From a virus, in IMG/VR virus record IMGVR_UViG_3300049255_000581, positions 1 through 20,133 of that record: DNA of 20,133 nucleotides. One strand, 5' to 3'. Of the stretch, positions 1 through 5,856 are shown piece by piece. Position 1 is the stretch's first letter; the number at the start of each line of letters is the position of its first letter. Below the pieces are notes generated by a model. The model was given only the letters and a program-made list of their open reading frames with translations, ran no database searches and was not told the DNA's origin. Made by a program: the position numbers and the translations under genes.

Positions 1-837
1 ATGGCCGCATCCGATCTCGCCGCGCTTGCCGACGTGAAAGCCTGGCTCGCCGGCTCGAGCGGCATCGGCTCGACCGACGATGCGCTCATCTCCCGCCTCA
101 TCACCGACGTGAGCGGGGCGATCGCCGCGTATCTCGGCCGGCCGTCGCTCACGCCACGCACGCTGACCGAACGCCTCGACGGCAACGGCAAGACGCGGCT
201 GTTCCTGTCGCGTTACCCTGTGCTGCAAACCATCTCGCTCGTCATCGACAACGTCGCGGTCGCGGCCGCCATGCCGCCCGCTGCCGGTGCGCCGCATCCG
301 CGCGGTTATTTGCTGGAGCCGTGGGACGGTCTCCCGCCAGGCCGGCCGCAGGCGCTCGACCTGTTCGATCTTGTCTTTCGCCAGGGCCGCCAGAACATCG
401 TCGTGAGCTACAGCGCCGGCTACGCGGTTGAGAGCGAGGCCGCGAGCGTGCCTGCCGCGCCGGGTCCTTATAACGTGACGGCGGCGGCGCCGTTCGGGCC
501 GTGGGCGAGCGATGCCGGTGTCGCTTACGCCAGCGGCGCGGCGCTCGCCGCGGTGACCGGAAGCCCGGGCGCCGGCCAATATAATGTGTCGGGCGGCGTC
601 TACACGTTCTCCGCCGCCGATGCCGGCGCCGCCGTGCTGATCTCCTACGGTTTCATTCCGGCCGCGATCAACAATGCCTGCATCGAATGGACGGCCGAGC
701 GCTACCGCTACCGAACGCGCATCGGCCAATCGTCGCAGACCGTGGCTGGCCAGCAGACAGCAGCGTACAGCCTCAAAGACATTCCCGATTTCATCCGCGC
801 CTCGCTCGATCCCTACCGCAGCGTTGTTTCCGCGTAG
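1..837 (+). CDS. Phage head-tail connector (gp6-like adaptor) with an inserted beta-domain
   Basis: This 278-aa protein should form the ring between portal and tail. Residues 1-145 resemble gp6/adaptor proteins: an N-terminal helical part (DLAALADVKAWLA, then a segment ending AAYLGRP) followed by a beta stretch (TERLDGNGKTRLFLSRYPV). The family's C-terminal helix returns at about 219-278 (IPAAINNACIEWTAERYRYR, then IPDFIRASLDPYR). Between them, at about residues 168-218, lies a segment that typical adaptors lack. It closely matches a segment in the tail tube protein at 4330-5079. The gene starts exactly at the window edge with ATG, so a ribosome binding site cannot be judged. It is the first gene of the visible tail operon and lies 79 bp before the gp10-like gene. 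The family call rests on sequence pattern and on position. Confidence 0.85.
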   Translation: MAASDLAALADVKAWLAGSSGIGSTDDALISRLITDVSGAIAAYLGRPSLTPRTLTERLDGNGKTRLFLSRYPVLQTISLVIDNVAVAAAMPPAAGAPHPRGYLLEPWDGLPPGRPQALDLFDLVFRQGRQNIVVSYSAGYAVESEAASVPAAPGPYNVTAAAPFGPWASDAGVAYASGAALAAVTGSPGAGQYNVSGGVYTFSAADAGAAVLISYGFIPAAINNACIEWTAERYRYRTRIGQSSQTVAGQQTAAYSLKDIPDFIRASLDPYRSVVSA

Positions 838-905
838 CGCACTCTCATCCGCACAGGGGGAGAGGTGTCGAGGAAAGCGAGCGGCGAGGGGCATTCCCGC
901 AACTC
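838..905. repeat. Remnant of a rhizobial-type intergenic repeat
   Basis: The gap between the connector and the gp10-like gene holds a stretch with GGGGGAGAGG followed by AAGCGAGCGGCGAGGGGC. From memory this resembles the GAGAGG...GCGAGGGG intergenic repeats common in Bradyrhizobiaceae chromosomes. It is imperfect, with no clean hairpin. Assignment is by resemblance only. Confidence 0.35.
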
Positions 906-916
906 AGAGCTAAGCG

Positions 917-1390
917 ATGCTCGACGTCTGTCTCAACGACACCGTCTCCGCGGCGCTCGCCGCTATGCCCGCGCGCATCCGTGACGCGCTCTCCGCCAAG
1001 GCGAACGCGCTCGCGGTCGAACTGCAAGCGAGGATTCAACAGAATCTCTCCGGCGACGTGCTGAACATGAAAAGCGGCGCACTCGCTGCTTCGATCGGCG
1101 TGACAATCGCGGAATCAACCGCCGGTGTCTCAGTTCACATCGCCACATCGCCCGACGTGAAATACGCCGCCATCCACGAATTCGGCGGCACCATCCCGCC
1201 GCACCGGATTGTGCCGGACAAGGCGAAAGCGCTCGCCTTCCTGGTCGGCGGCAAACAGGCTTTCGCCGCACGCGTGCAGCTGCCGGCAGTCACAATGCCG
1301 GAGCGGTCGTACATGCGGTCGGCGCTAGCAGAGATGGCGGACGACATTCGCGCCGAGTTTAACGCGGCGATTATCGAAGCGGCGCCGTAA
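917..1390 (+). CDS. HK97 gp10-like head-tail joining / tail completion protein
   Basis: This is a 157-aa protein of the HK97-gp10-like family, in the place of the stopper protein (g7) in the GTA order, where it closes the head-tail joint. Visible hallmarks are an N-terminal helix (RIRDALSAKANALAVELQAR), the central YAAIHEFGGTIPPHRIVPDK motif (residues about 83-102), and the C-terminal P-ERSYMRSALAEMADDIRAEF segment typical of gp10 proteins. The gene is complete. A diverged fragment of a second gp10 gene, covering the EFGGTIPPH motif, lies 2.3 kb downstream at 3651-3704, beyond the toxin island. No strong Shine-Dalgarno sequence is visible before the ATG. The family assignment is solid; the exact structural position is inferred from order. 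Confidence 0.85.
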   Translation: MLDVCLNDTVSAALAAMPARIRDALSAKANALAVELQARIQQNLSGDVLNMKSGALAASIGVTIAESTAGVSVHIATSPDVKYAAIHEFGGTIPPHRIVPDKAKALAFLVGGKQAFAARVQLPAVTMPERSYMRSALAEMADDIRAEFNAAIIEAAP

Positions 1391-1403
1391 GTACGCGTCC
1401 CGT

Positions 1404-1419
1404 CGGACCCTCCGGTCCG
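1404..1419 (+). other. Short GC-rich hairpin at the gp10/toxin junction
   Basis: CGGACC and GGTCCG form a perfect 6-bp stem with a 4-nt loop just after the gp10-like gene and 28 bp before the toxin start. The downstream TTCGCCTTTC is only weakly T-rich, so it is at best a leaky terminator. It marks the left edge of the inserted island. Confidence 0.3.
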
Positions 1420-1446
1420 TTCGCCTTTCAGATCAACCATTACCGA

Positions 1447-2526
1447 ATGGAGCCTGGTCGCATGTTTGCGATGCCGGGATTGCGTGGATTTTCGCTCACG
1501 GCAACGCGGGAAAGCGATGGCGTGTCGTGCTCTGCAGACGGCGTTTTCATCGGTGACGTCCCGCTGCTTCAACTCCCCGACGCTGAAAATTCATCTTGGA
1601 CGGTTCGATCGATCGCCGAACTCAACAAAGAGCTTTCCGCTCGTTACCGGCTCCCGATCGACATCGCATCCAAGGCAGGAGCTCTCGCGCTGATCGCGAC
1701 GGCGTTCAATCGCGGCGATCTCGCGATGGCCGCGATCGCGACCGTGCAAATGCGCTTTCCCGATCCGCCGCCGCTGGCGAAGACCATAGAAAATCGGGAG
1801 GAGATATCGGCTCGGGCTCACGAGCTTATTCGCAGCGGCCTCCTCAAGTTCTGGGACCCTGAACAGCATCCGCGTGCCGGCGGACCGCCCAATGCCGGCT
1901 GGTTTGCGCCGGTCGCCGAGGCATCCGAAGTCGCCCCAGTGATGCCGGTCTCGATGCCTGGGCATCCTTGGGACAAGCCTTGGGATAATCCGGACACGAC
2001 CGAGGGCGGCGGAGGAGGCGGCGTCCCTCGTGGACAGCTCGAGCTGCCGTTTTCAGGGGGGTTGCCAAAAAATCCCCGGCCAAGCGAAACGCCCGCCAGC
2101 CCTGTAGCGCCAGAAGGAGCATCGCCAAGATCCTCGTCACCACCGGCCGAGGTTCAGCCGAATCTTCCGTTCCCAGGGGGACTACGGCCCCAGCTTGCGC
2201 CATATACTCCCGGAGGGAAAACTTCCGGTATCTTCTATGCGCCAGGGCGTCCGCCTATGCCGCTGCAGAGCGGCTATGAAGGGCCGGCGGACGATATGCC
2301 GCCGGAAAGTTCTGGCTTTGATGGTCTGACTCTGTCGCACGTTGAGGGACATGCAGCAGCGCTGATGCGACAGAACGGAATAATGGAGGCAACATTATAC
2401 ATCAACAATCCGAAGATTTGCGGAAGCTGTATGCGCTTGCTGTCGAGAATGCTTCCTCCCGGCGCGATCCTGAACGTGGTACTCCCCGACAATACGGTGA
2501 TTCAATTTATAGGCACAGGACCATGA
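1447..2526 (+). CDS. Polymorphic toxin with C-terminal DddA-like (SCP1.201) cytosine deaminase domain
   Basis: This 359-aa protein ends in a DddA-like deaminase domain (about residues 258-359). Family members deaminate cytosine, DddA itself in double-stranded DNA. The zinc and catalytic signature is present: H298-V-E300 in LSHVEGHAAALMRQNG, then C325-G-S-C328 in LYINNPKICGSCMRLL. The H-to-C spacing and the following LLPxGA-type segment match Burkholderia DddA as I recall it. Residues 160-257 are a Pro/Gly-rich linker containing LPFSGGL (200-206) and LPFPGGL (240-246). An N-terminal helical part ends in GLLKFWDPEQHPRAGG (131-146), a type of segment I recall before toxin tips in rhizobial polymorphic toxins. 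No signal peptide, PAAR, VgrG or RHS repeat is visible, so delivery is unknown. Other in-frame ATGs lie at 1462 and 1471; the start is uncertain. The stop overlaps the immunity gene by ATGA. The gene is cargo within the tail operon. Confidence 0.88.
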   Translation: MEPGRMFAMPGLRGFSLTATRESDGVSCSADGVFIGDVPLLQLPDAENSSWTVRSIAELNKELSARYRLPIDIASKAGALALIATAFNRGDLAMAAIATVQMRFPDPPPLAKTIENREEISARAHELIRSGLLKFWDPEQHPRAGGPPNAGWFAPVAEASEVAPVMPVSMPGHPWDKPWDNPDTTEGGGGGGVPRGQLELPFSGGLPKNPRPSETPASPVAPEGASPRSSSPPAEVQPNLPFPGGLRPQLAPYTPGGKTSGIFYAPGRPPMPLQSGYEGPADDMPPESSGFDGLTLSHVEGHAAALMRQNGIMEATLYINNPKICGSCMRLLSRMLPPGAILNVVLPDNTVIQFIGTGP

Positions 2527-2966
2527 TAGTCCGATATGAGAACGAGCAGGACGGTCTCGATCCCATGAACGGAATGGTGATCGACTCCAGCGCGCAGCTA
2601 ACAAAATTGCTCGACAGTCGCAGAAACGAGGCCCCTTTTTTCGCTAGACTTTCTAGCGACAATGGATTTGAAATTATGGCCGGCATTGGTGGAGAGGTTG
2701 GCTGCATCCAATACAGTCGGAGCGATGGTTTGCCCCCGTACCTCATGGCTGTTTCTTCGCACCCGACCATGAAACACGGTTGCGTTGAATTTCTCACGGC
2801 CAATACGCCGACACCGATCGCCGCGCGATACATCATCAATTTCGACGAAGTGAAGACGATCGCGCTTTACTTTCTTGAAAGCGGTGAGCGAAGCAATGTG
2901 GTATCATGGCAGGTTTTGAATCCAAAAGCTGTCAGAGAGGATAGGAGCCCACACGCCGATTCATGA
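2523..2966 (+). CDS. Imm1-family immunity protein for the DddA-like toxin
   Basis: This 147-aa protein most likely binds and blocks the deaminase encoded just upstream. The start chosen is the ATG inside the ATGA overlap with the toxin stop, which implies translational coupling; a longer reading frame starts at 2418, but that part overlaps the toxin's catalytic region. Features that fit the Imm1 family, which includes DddA immunity proteins, are an N-terminal segment AQLTKLLDSRRNEAPFFARL, a glycine-rich strand GIGGEVGCIQY (residues 54-64), and the C-terminal ALYFLESGERSNVVSW (about 114-129) with its invariant-looking tryptophan W129. There is no signal peptide, as expected for a cytoplasmic antidote. 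The DNA is visibly more A/T-rich than the flanking structural genes. The family call is strong because domain and context agree. Confidence 0.85.
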   Translation: MIVRYENEQDGLDPMNGMVIDSSAQLTKLLDSRRNEAPFFARLSSDNGFEIMAGIGGEVGCIQYSRSDGLPPYLMAVSSHPTMKHGCVEFLTANTPTPIAARYIINFDEVKTIALYFLESGERSNVVSWQVLNPKAVREDRSPHADS

Positions 2967-3082
2967 TGATGCGCGCCAACCCAGGCGCTCACTTTAAGAT
3001 TCCACCGCGGAAACTGTACTACGGGTTTCGCTAATGAACGCAAGAGGATGAACTCTGGATAATCCCGAAGAGATAAAATGCC

Positions 3083-3655
3083 ATGACCAGACATCAATTC
3101 ATGGGCCGCTATCAATTCATGTTCTTTGCAACGGCACGAGATCTCGCGCCGGTCCTCTTGCAGCTGGAAACTCAGAAGAAACTCCAATATACGCCGACGC
3201 GTCACGTTACGACCAACAAAGCTCAGATTTATTTTTCGTATGCCGACATTCCGGATTTCGGGCGAACCTATGATCCGACCGCCGTGTTCAACGAAAATTA
3301 TCTCGTTGCGCCGCAAGGAACAACGATGCAGGTACGGAGTATTCCCCTTAGAACAGGAGGAACAAATTTTTCCATCGATCAATCAGTGAATAGAGACACG
3401 GTCGCTTTACGCCCCGGGGGAATGTACGGCCACGATGCGCTCCTGTACGGGTCAATCGGTACCGTTTCGGAGACCGAAGCATCACTGAACCTCTACGATT
3501 TTATGGTCGAGCCTTATCTTGCCCGTTTTGCTCCGGTGAATGAATTTTTTCTTGGGTCGGAGGCGTTTGATCTTTGGAAATCCGGCGTAAGGCTGACGAC
3601 CGCGGCGAATTCGCCCGCGGAGTTCGATCTCAAGGCTTGGAGCAGCCACGATTAA
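3083..3655 (+). CDS. Uncharacterised cargo protein, third gene of the toxin island
   Basis: I cannot assign a function to this 190-aa protein. It has no signal peptide, membrane segment or obvious catalytic motif. Recognisable blocks are FATARDLAPVLLQLE near the start, ALRPGGMYGHDALLYGSIGT in the middle and LWKSGVRLTTAANSPAEFDL near the end. I recall similar proteins annotated only as hypothetical in proteobacterial accessory regions. Start choice is unclear: in-frame ATGs occur at 3083, 3101 and 3119, and an 18-bp tandem duplication (ATCAATTCATG at 3093 and 3111) spans them. The ancestral start may be the third ATG, giving MFFATARDL. The gene follows the toxin-immunity pair by 116 bp on the same strand and shares its lower GC. 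It could be a second immunity protein or an independent defence gene; neither is shown. Confidence 0.6.
   Translation: MTRHQFMGRYQFMFFATARDLAPVLLQLETQKKLQYTPTRHVTTNKAQIYFSYADIPDFGRTYDPTAVFNENYLVAPQGTTMQVRSIPLRTGGTNFSIDQSVNRDTVALRPGGMYGHDALLYGSIGTVSETEASLNLYDFMVEPYLARFAPVNEFFLGSEAFDLWKSGVRLTTAANSPAEFDLKAWSSHD
3093..3128 (+). repeat. 18-bp imperfect tandem duplication at a gene start
   Basis: ATCAATTCATG occurs at 3093-3103 and again at 3111-3121, an exact 18-bp period. Each copy supplies an ATG in the same frame (3101 and 3119), giving the peptide HQFMGRYQFM. A local duplication seems to have added extra start codons to the unknown cargo gene. Confidence 0.7.
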
Positions 3656-3704
3656 CGAACTCGGCGGCACGATCCCGCCGCACAAGATCGTGCCGGACAA
3701 AATC
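3651..3704 (+). pseudogene. Fragment of a second gp10-like gene
   Basis: Read from 3651 this stretch encodes INELGGTIPPHKIVPDK, matching IHEFGGTIPPHRIVPDK of the intact gp10-like protein (DNA 1172-1225). By hand alignment about 43 of 54 bases agree, so it is a diverged homologue, not a recent duplicate. It has no start codon, and no C-terminal gp10 segment follows. It overlaps the last bases of the unknown cargo gene. It marks the right edge of the toxin island and suggests the island arrived with, or replaced, part of a gp10 gene. Confidence 0.8.
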
Positions 3705-3765
3705 CGAATTAGCATTGTTTATTAGCCTCTTTTCGTTTGGCAGGCCTCTGTCGTCGAGAAATCAA

Positions 3766-4212
3766 ATGCCCACAATCACCCGCGAACAAATTTCGGTCGC
3801 CTTCTTCGATCTCATCGCCGGCGCGGTGAATTTCACGGCGACCAGCCGCCGCTTCGTGCATTGGGATCAGGTCAACGAGACGCAGATGCCGTTTCTGACC
3901 ATGCTCAAGACCGGCGAGGTGCGCGGCCGGCAGAGCGAGGGTTTGCCGACGCTCACCATTAATGCGCATGTCTTCGTCTATCTGTCCGCCGGGATGGACC
4001 CGGAAGACGTTCCGGATACCGCCATGAACGCGCTCCTTGACGCGATCGATGCGGCGGTTGAGCCGAGCGGTGCAGATGCACTCAACGGCAACAAGCAAAC
4101 CCTCGGCGGGCTGGTATCGCACTGCTATCCGCTCGGCCCTGTCTTCGTCGACACCGGCGACACCGACGGGAAGGGGGTCGCTGCCATCCCCTTCCAGATT
4201 CGCGTTCCCTAA
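3766..4212 (+). CDS. Tail terminator-like protein (GTA g8 position)
   Basis: This is a 148-aa protein starting MPTITREQISVAFFDLIAG. The tail terminator caps the finished tail tube and joins it to the head. The protein has a long N-terminal helix, a beta stretch (PTLTINAHVFVYLSAG), a central helix (DTAMNALLDAIDAAVE) and a beta C-terminus (VAAIPFQIRVP), a layout common to gpU/tail-terminator proteins. The start used is the ATG at 3766, which removes a 64-codon upstream extension that overlaps the preceding cargo gene and gp10 fragment and has no family resemblance. Its place directly before the tail tube gene supports the role. The primary sequence alone is not diagnostic. Confidence 0.65.
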   Translation: MPTITREQISVAFFDLIAGAVNFTATSRRFVHWDQVNETQMPFLTMLKTGEVRGRQSEGLPTLTINAHVFVYLSAGMDPEDVPDTAMNALLDAIDAAVEPSGADALNGNKQTLGGLVSHCYPLGPVFVDTGDTDGKGVAAIPFQIRVP

Positions 4213-4300
4213 CGAACCCTCAAATACCCCTCACGCGCTCGCGGTTGACGCCGCTCGCCGCCCTTGCCCGCAAGGGAGAGGGAACACTCTCGATTTGAAG
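4213..4300. repeat. Intergenic repeat fragment with CCCTTG hairpin
   Basis: The 117-bp gap before the tail tube gene contains CCCTTG-CCCG-CAAGGG (4261-4276), a perfect 6-bp stem, followed by GAGAGGGAA. With the preceding CTCGCCGCC this resembles the CTCTCCCTTGCGGGCAAGGG-type repeats I recall from Bradyrhizobiaceae intergenic regions. It could also act as an mRNA hairpin between tail genes. Confidence 0.45.
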
Positions 4301-4329
4301 ATTCGCAACGATCGCCAGGAGATTCACCC

Positions 4330-5079
4330 ATGACCCAATTCGCTTTCGGCAGTGGTACGCTGATCGGCAAGCGTACCGACGTGACCGGCCAGCCGCCCGC
4401 GCTGCTCGGCACCTTGCAGGATGTCTCGCTCGATTTCGACCGCAAGATCGAGACGCTGCTCGGCCAGTACAACATGCCGGTCGCCGCCGGCGGCGGCGAG
4501 TTCAAGATTTCCGGCAAGGCCAAGTTCGCCCGCCTACAGTCGACGCAGATCAACAACCTCTTTCTCGGTCAGACGCTGACGGCGAGCAGCATGGTCGAGA
4601 TGACCACCGGCGAGACTGACACCGTCGCCTCCGCCGCGGTCACCGTCGCCAACGGCGCAAGCTTCGTCGAGGATTTCGGCGTGTTCTATGCCTCGACCGG
4701 CGTACAGCTCACCCCGGTCGCCGCCTCGCCGGCGCAGGGCCAGTACGTCGCGCCGTCGGGCGGTCCAGGCGCCTACACCTTCAATTCGACCGACAACGGC
4801 GCTGCGGTGCTGATCTACTACAGCTACACGGTGTTGACCGGCAACAAGATCAGCCTCGCCAACCAACTGATGGGCCCACTGCCCATGTTCGAAGTCTCGC
4901 TGAAAGAGACGTTCAACTATTTCGGCACCAGCAAGGATCTCGTCATCAAGCTCAACGCCTGCGTCTCGCCGAAACTGTCGCTGCCGTTCTCCAATCAGAA
5001 ATTTACTGTCGCCGAGTTCGATTTTCAGGCGATCGCGGATGCATCGAACAACATCGGCACCATCAGCCTGAGCGAATGA
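4330..5079 (+). CDS. Major tail tube protein
   Basis: This 249-aa protein is expected to polymerise into the tail tube. It begins MTQFAFGSGTLIGKRTDV, continues with a GTLQDVSLDFDRKIETLLGQ segment and ends with a beta-rich part (QKFTVAEFDFQAIADAS), in the manner of rhizobial siphophage and GTA-related tail tube proteins. The start is fixed by the AGGAG 8 bp upstream. Residues about 113-169 (DNA 4666-4835) form an extra domain with GQY...YTF...GAAVLIYYSY, closely matching an insert in the connector protein. Such inserts usually decorate the outside of the tube. The gene lies between the terminator and the chaperones, as expected. It is followed by a repeat element before the next gene. Confidence 0.8.
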   Translation: MTQFAFGSGTLIGKRTDVTGQPPALLGTLQDVSLDFDRKIETLLGQYNMPVAAGGGEFKISGKAKFARLQSTQINNLFLGQTLTASSMVEMTTGETDTVASAAVTVANGASFVEDFGVFYASTGVQLTPVAASPAQGQYVAPSGGPGAYTFNSTDNGAAVLIYYSYTVLTGNKISLANQLMGPLPMFEVSLKETFNYFGTSKDLVIKLNACVSPKLSLPFSNQKFTVAEFDFQAIADASNNIGTISLSE

Positions 5080-5086
5080 CCCTGGC

Positions 5087-5181
5087 GTCGTCATGCGCGG
5101 CACGGGGACTCCGTTTTGCCCGCGCATCCATGGGGTGGCTGCGGCTCCATGGATTGCCGGATCAGGTCCGGCCATGACGAC
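5087..5181. repeat. Bradyrhizobiaceae-type palindromic intergenic repeat
   Basis: This ~95-bp element is bounded by inverted ends GTCGTCATG (5087-5095) and CATGACGAC (5173-5181). It contains three further inverted pairs: TGCGCGG/CCGCGCA (5094-5100 and 5120-5126), ATCCATGG/CCATGGAT (5126-5133 and 5147-5154) and CCGGA/TCCGG (5157-5161 and 5167-5171). The minus strand reads VVMAGPDPAIHGAA, a peptide I recall as the hallmark of spurious ORFs over a dispersed repeat in Bradyrhizobium and relatives. It sits between the tail tube and chaperone genes, where it could fold in the mRNA. Confidence 0.75.
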
Positions 5182-5216
5182 TGAAAAAAAATGGAGCACG
5201 GATAAGGAGCAAGGCA

Positions 5217-5642
5217 TTGAGCCACGACCTCGACGAATCGATCGATCTTTTCAGCGCACGCACGGTCCGCCTTGCCGGGCGCGACTTCTATGTGGCGCCG
5301 CTGTCACTGCGGCAAATCCTTGCCATTGCGGATTATGTGCCGAAGCTCTCCGGTATCACAGCGGAGAATATGAGCGGGGAGCGGCTCGCGCCGCTCGCCG
5401 AGGTGCTCTGGCATGGCTTGCGCCGCGCCCATCCGAAGCTGACGCGCGAGGAGTTCTTCGATCTGCCCATTCCGCTCGGTGAACTGGTGACGGCCTTGCC
5501 GGTGGTGATCGAGCAGGCCGGCGGTCGCAAGATGGAGGCGCCCGTGGGGGAAGTGGAGCCCCATCGCGCGAGCGCGATGGGGACGCCGGCGGCGAGCGCT
5601 TCGACACCGTCGATTGGCGGGCGCTCATCGCCGAGCTCGTGA
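5217..5642 (+). CDS. Tail assembly chaperone, gpG-like
   Basis: This 141-aa product is the short form of the tail assembly chaperone, which holds the tape measure while the tube polymerises. It starts at TTG (5217), supported by AAGGAG ending 7 bp upstream. The conserved part is LAGRDFYVAPLSLRQILAIA through FFDLPIPLGELVTALPVVIE. After about residue 108 the sequence becomes low-complexity and Ser/Ala-rich (ASAMGTPAASASTPSIGG). In the -1 frame the same DNA encodes plausible protein, so most of that tail is probably the ordinary read-through end after a missed frameshift. The gene overlaps the downstream chaperone reading frame. Confidence 0.75.
   Translation: MSHDLDESIDLFSARTVRLAGRDFYVAPLSLRQILAIADYVPKLSGITAENMSGERLAPLAEVLWHGLRRAHPKLTREEFFDLPIPLGELVTALPVVIEQAGGRKMEAPVGEVEPHRASAMGTPAASASTPSIGGRSSPSS
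5546..5552 (+). other. Candidate -1 programmed frameshift site
   Basis: The bases G GGG GAA, read as GGG-GAA in the gpG frame, lie in a T-GGGGG-AAG run. A one-base slip back moves translation into the frame that continues to 5839. The -1 frame is open from 5483. The P-site GGG codon re-pairs perfectly; the A-site GAA does not re-pair fully, so this is not the ideal XXXYYYZ heptamer. The exact slip site is inferred. Confidence 0.5.
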
Positions 5643-5839
5643 TTGAGCTGCACTGGACCCGCGATCAGGTTCTCGATCAGGTCGACCCGTTGTTTCTCGA
5701 TGACCTGCGCCGCGCCTGGGCGGAGGCGCCGCCGTTGCGCAAAATAGTCGCCGCCTATTTCGGCTACAAGCCGCGCGCACGGGCGTCGAGGAACTACGGC
5801 GACCTCCTCGCCATGTTTCCCAACGGAACGATCAAATAA
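5639..5839 (+). CDS. Tail assembly chaperone, gpT-like C-terminal part (made as a -1 frameshift fusion)
   Basis: A separate product would begin at GTG 5639 and be only 66 aa (MIELHWTRDQVLDQVDPLFL then DDLRRAWAEAPP). The protein-like sequence clearly extends upstream in the same frame: GERFDTVDWRALIAELVIEL precedes and spans the GTG, and the frame is open back to 5483 with no ATG, GTG or TTG. This frame is -1 relative to the gpG-like gene. The natural product is therefore probably a gpG-gpT fusion made by programmed frameshifting, as in lambda and most siphophages. In the GTA order this is the g10/g10.1 position. It ends 17 bp before the tape measure start. Confidence 0.7.
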   Translation: MIELHWTRDQVLDQVDPLFLDDLRRAWAEAPPLRKIVAAYFGYKPRARASRNYGDLLAMFPNGTIK

Positions 5840-5856
5840 ACCAAAAGGTTTATCGC

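Noticed and set aside
2418-2522. Longer start for the immunity gene
   Set aside because: The first 35 codons lie over the toxin's catalytic CxxC region in another frame. The ATGA overlap is the natural start.
3035-3063. Promoter before the unknown cargo gene (GATAAT at 3058-3063)
   Set aside because: The -10-like box has no convincing -35 at proper spacing, so it is too weak to list.
3574-3765. Upstream extension of the tail terminator frame
   Set aside because: It overlaps the unknown cargo gene and the gp10 fragment in another frame. The ATG at 3766 gives a typical N-terminus.
4534-5217. 227-aa minus-strand ORF over the tail tube gene
   Set aside because: It is antisense to a well-supported tail tube gene, and its start lies in the VVMAGPDPAIH repeat, a known source of false ORFs. 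It has no domain of its own.
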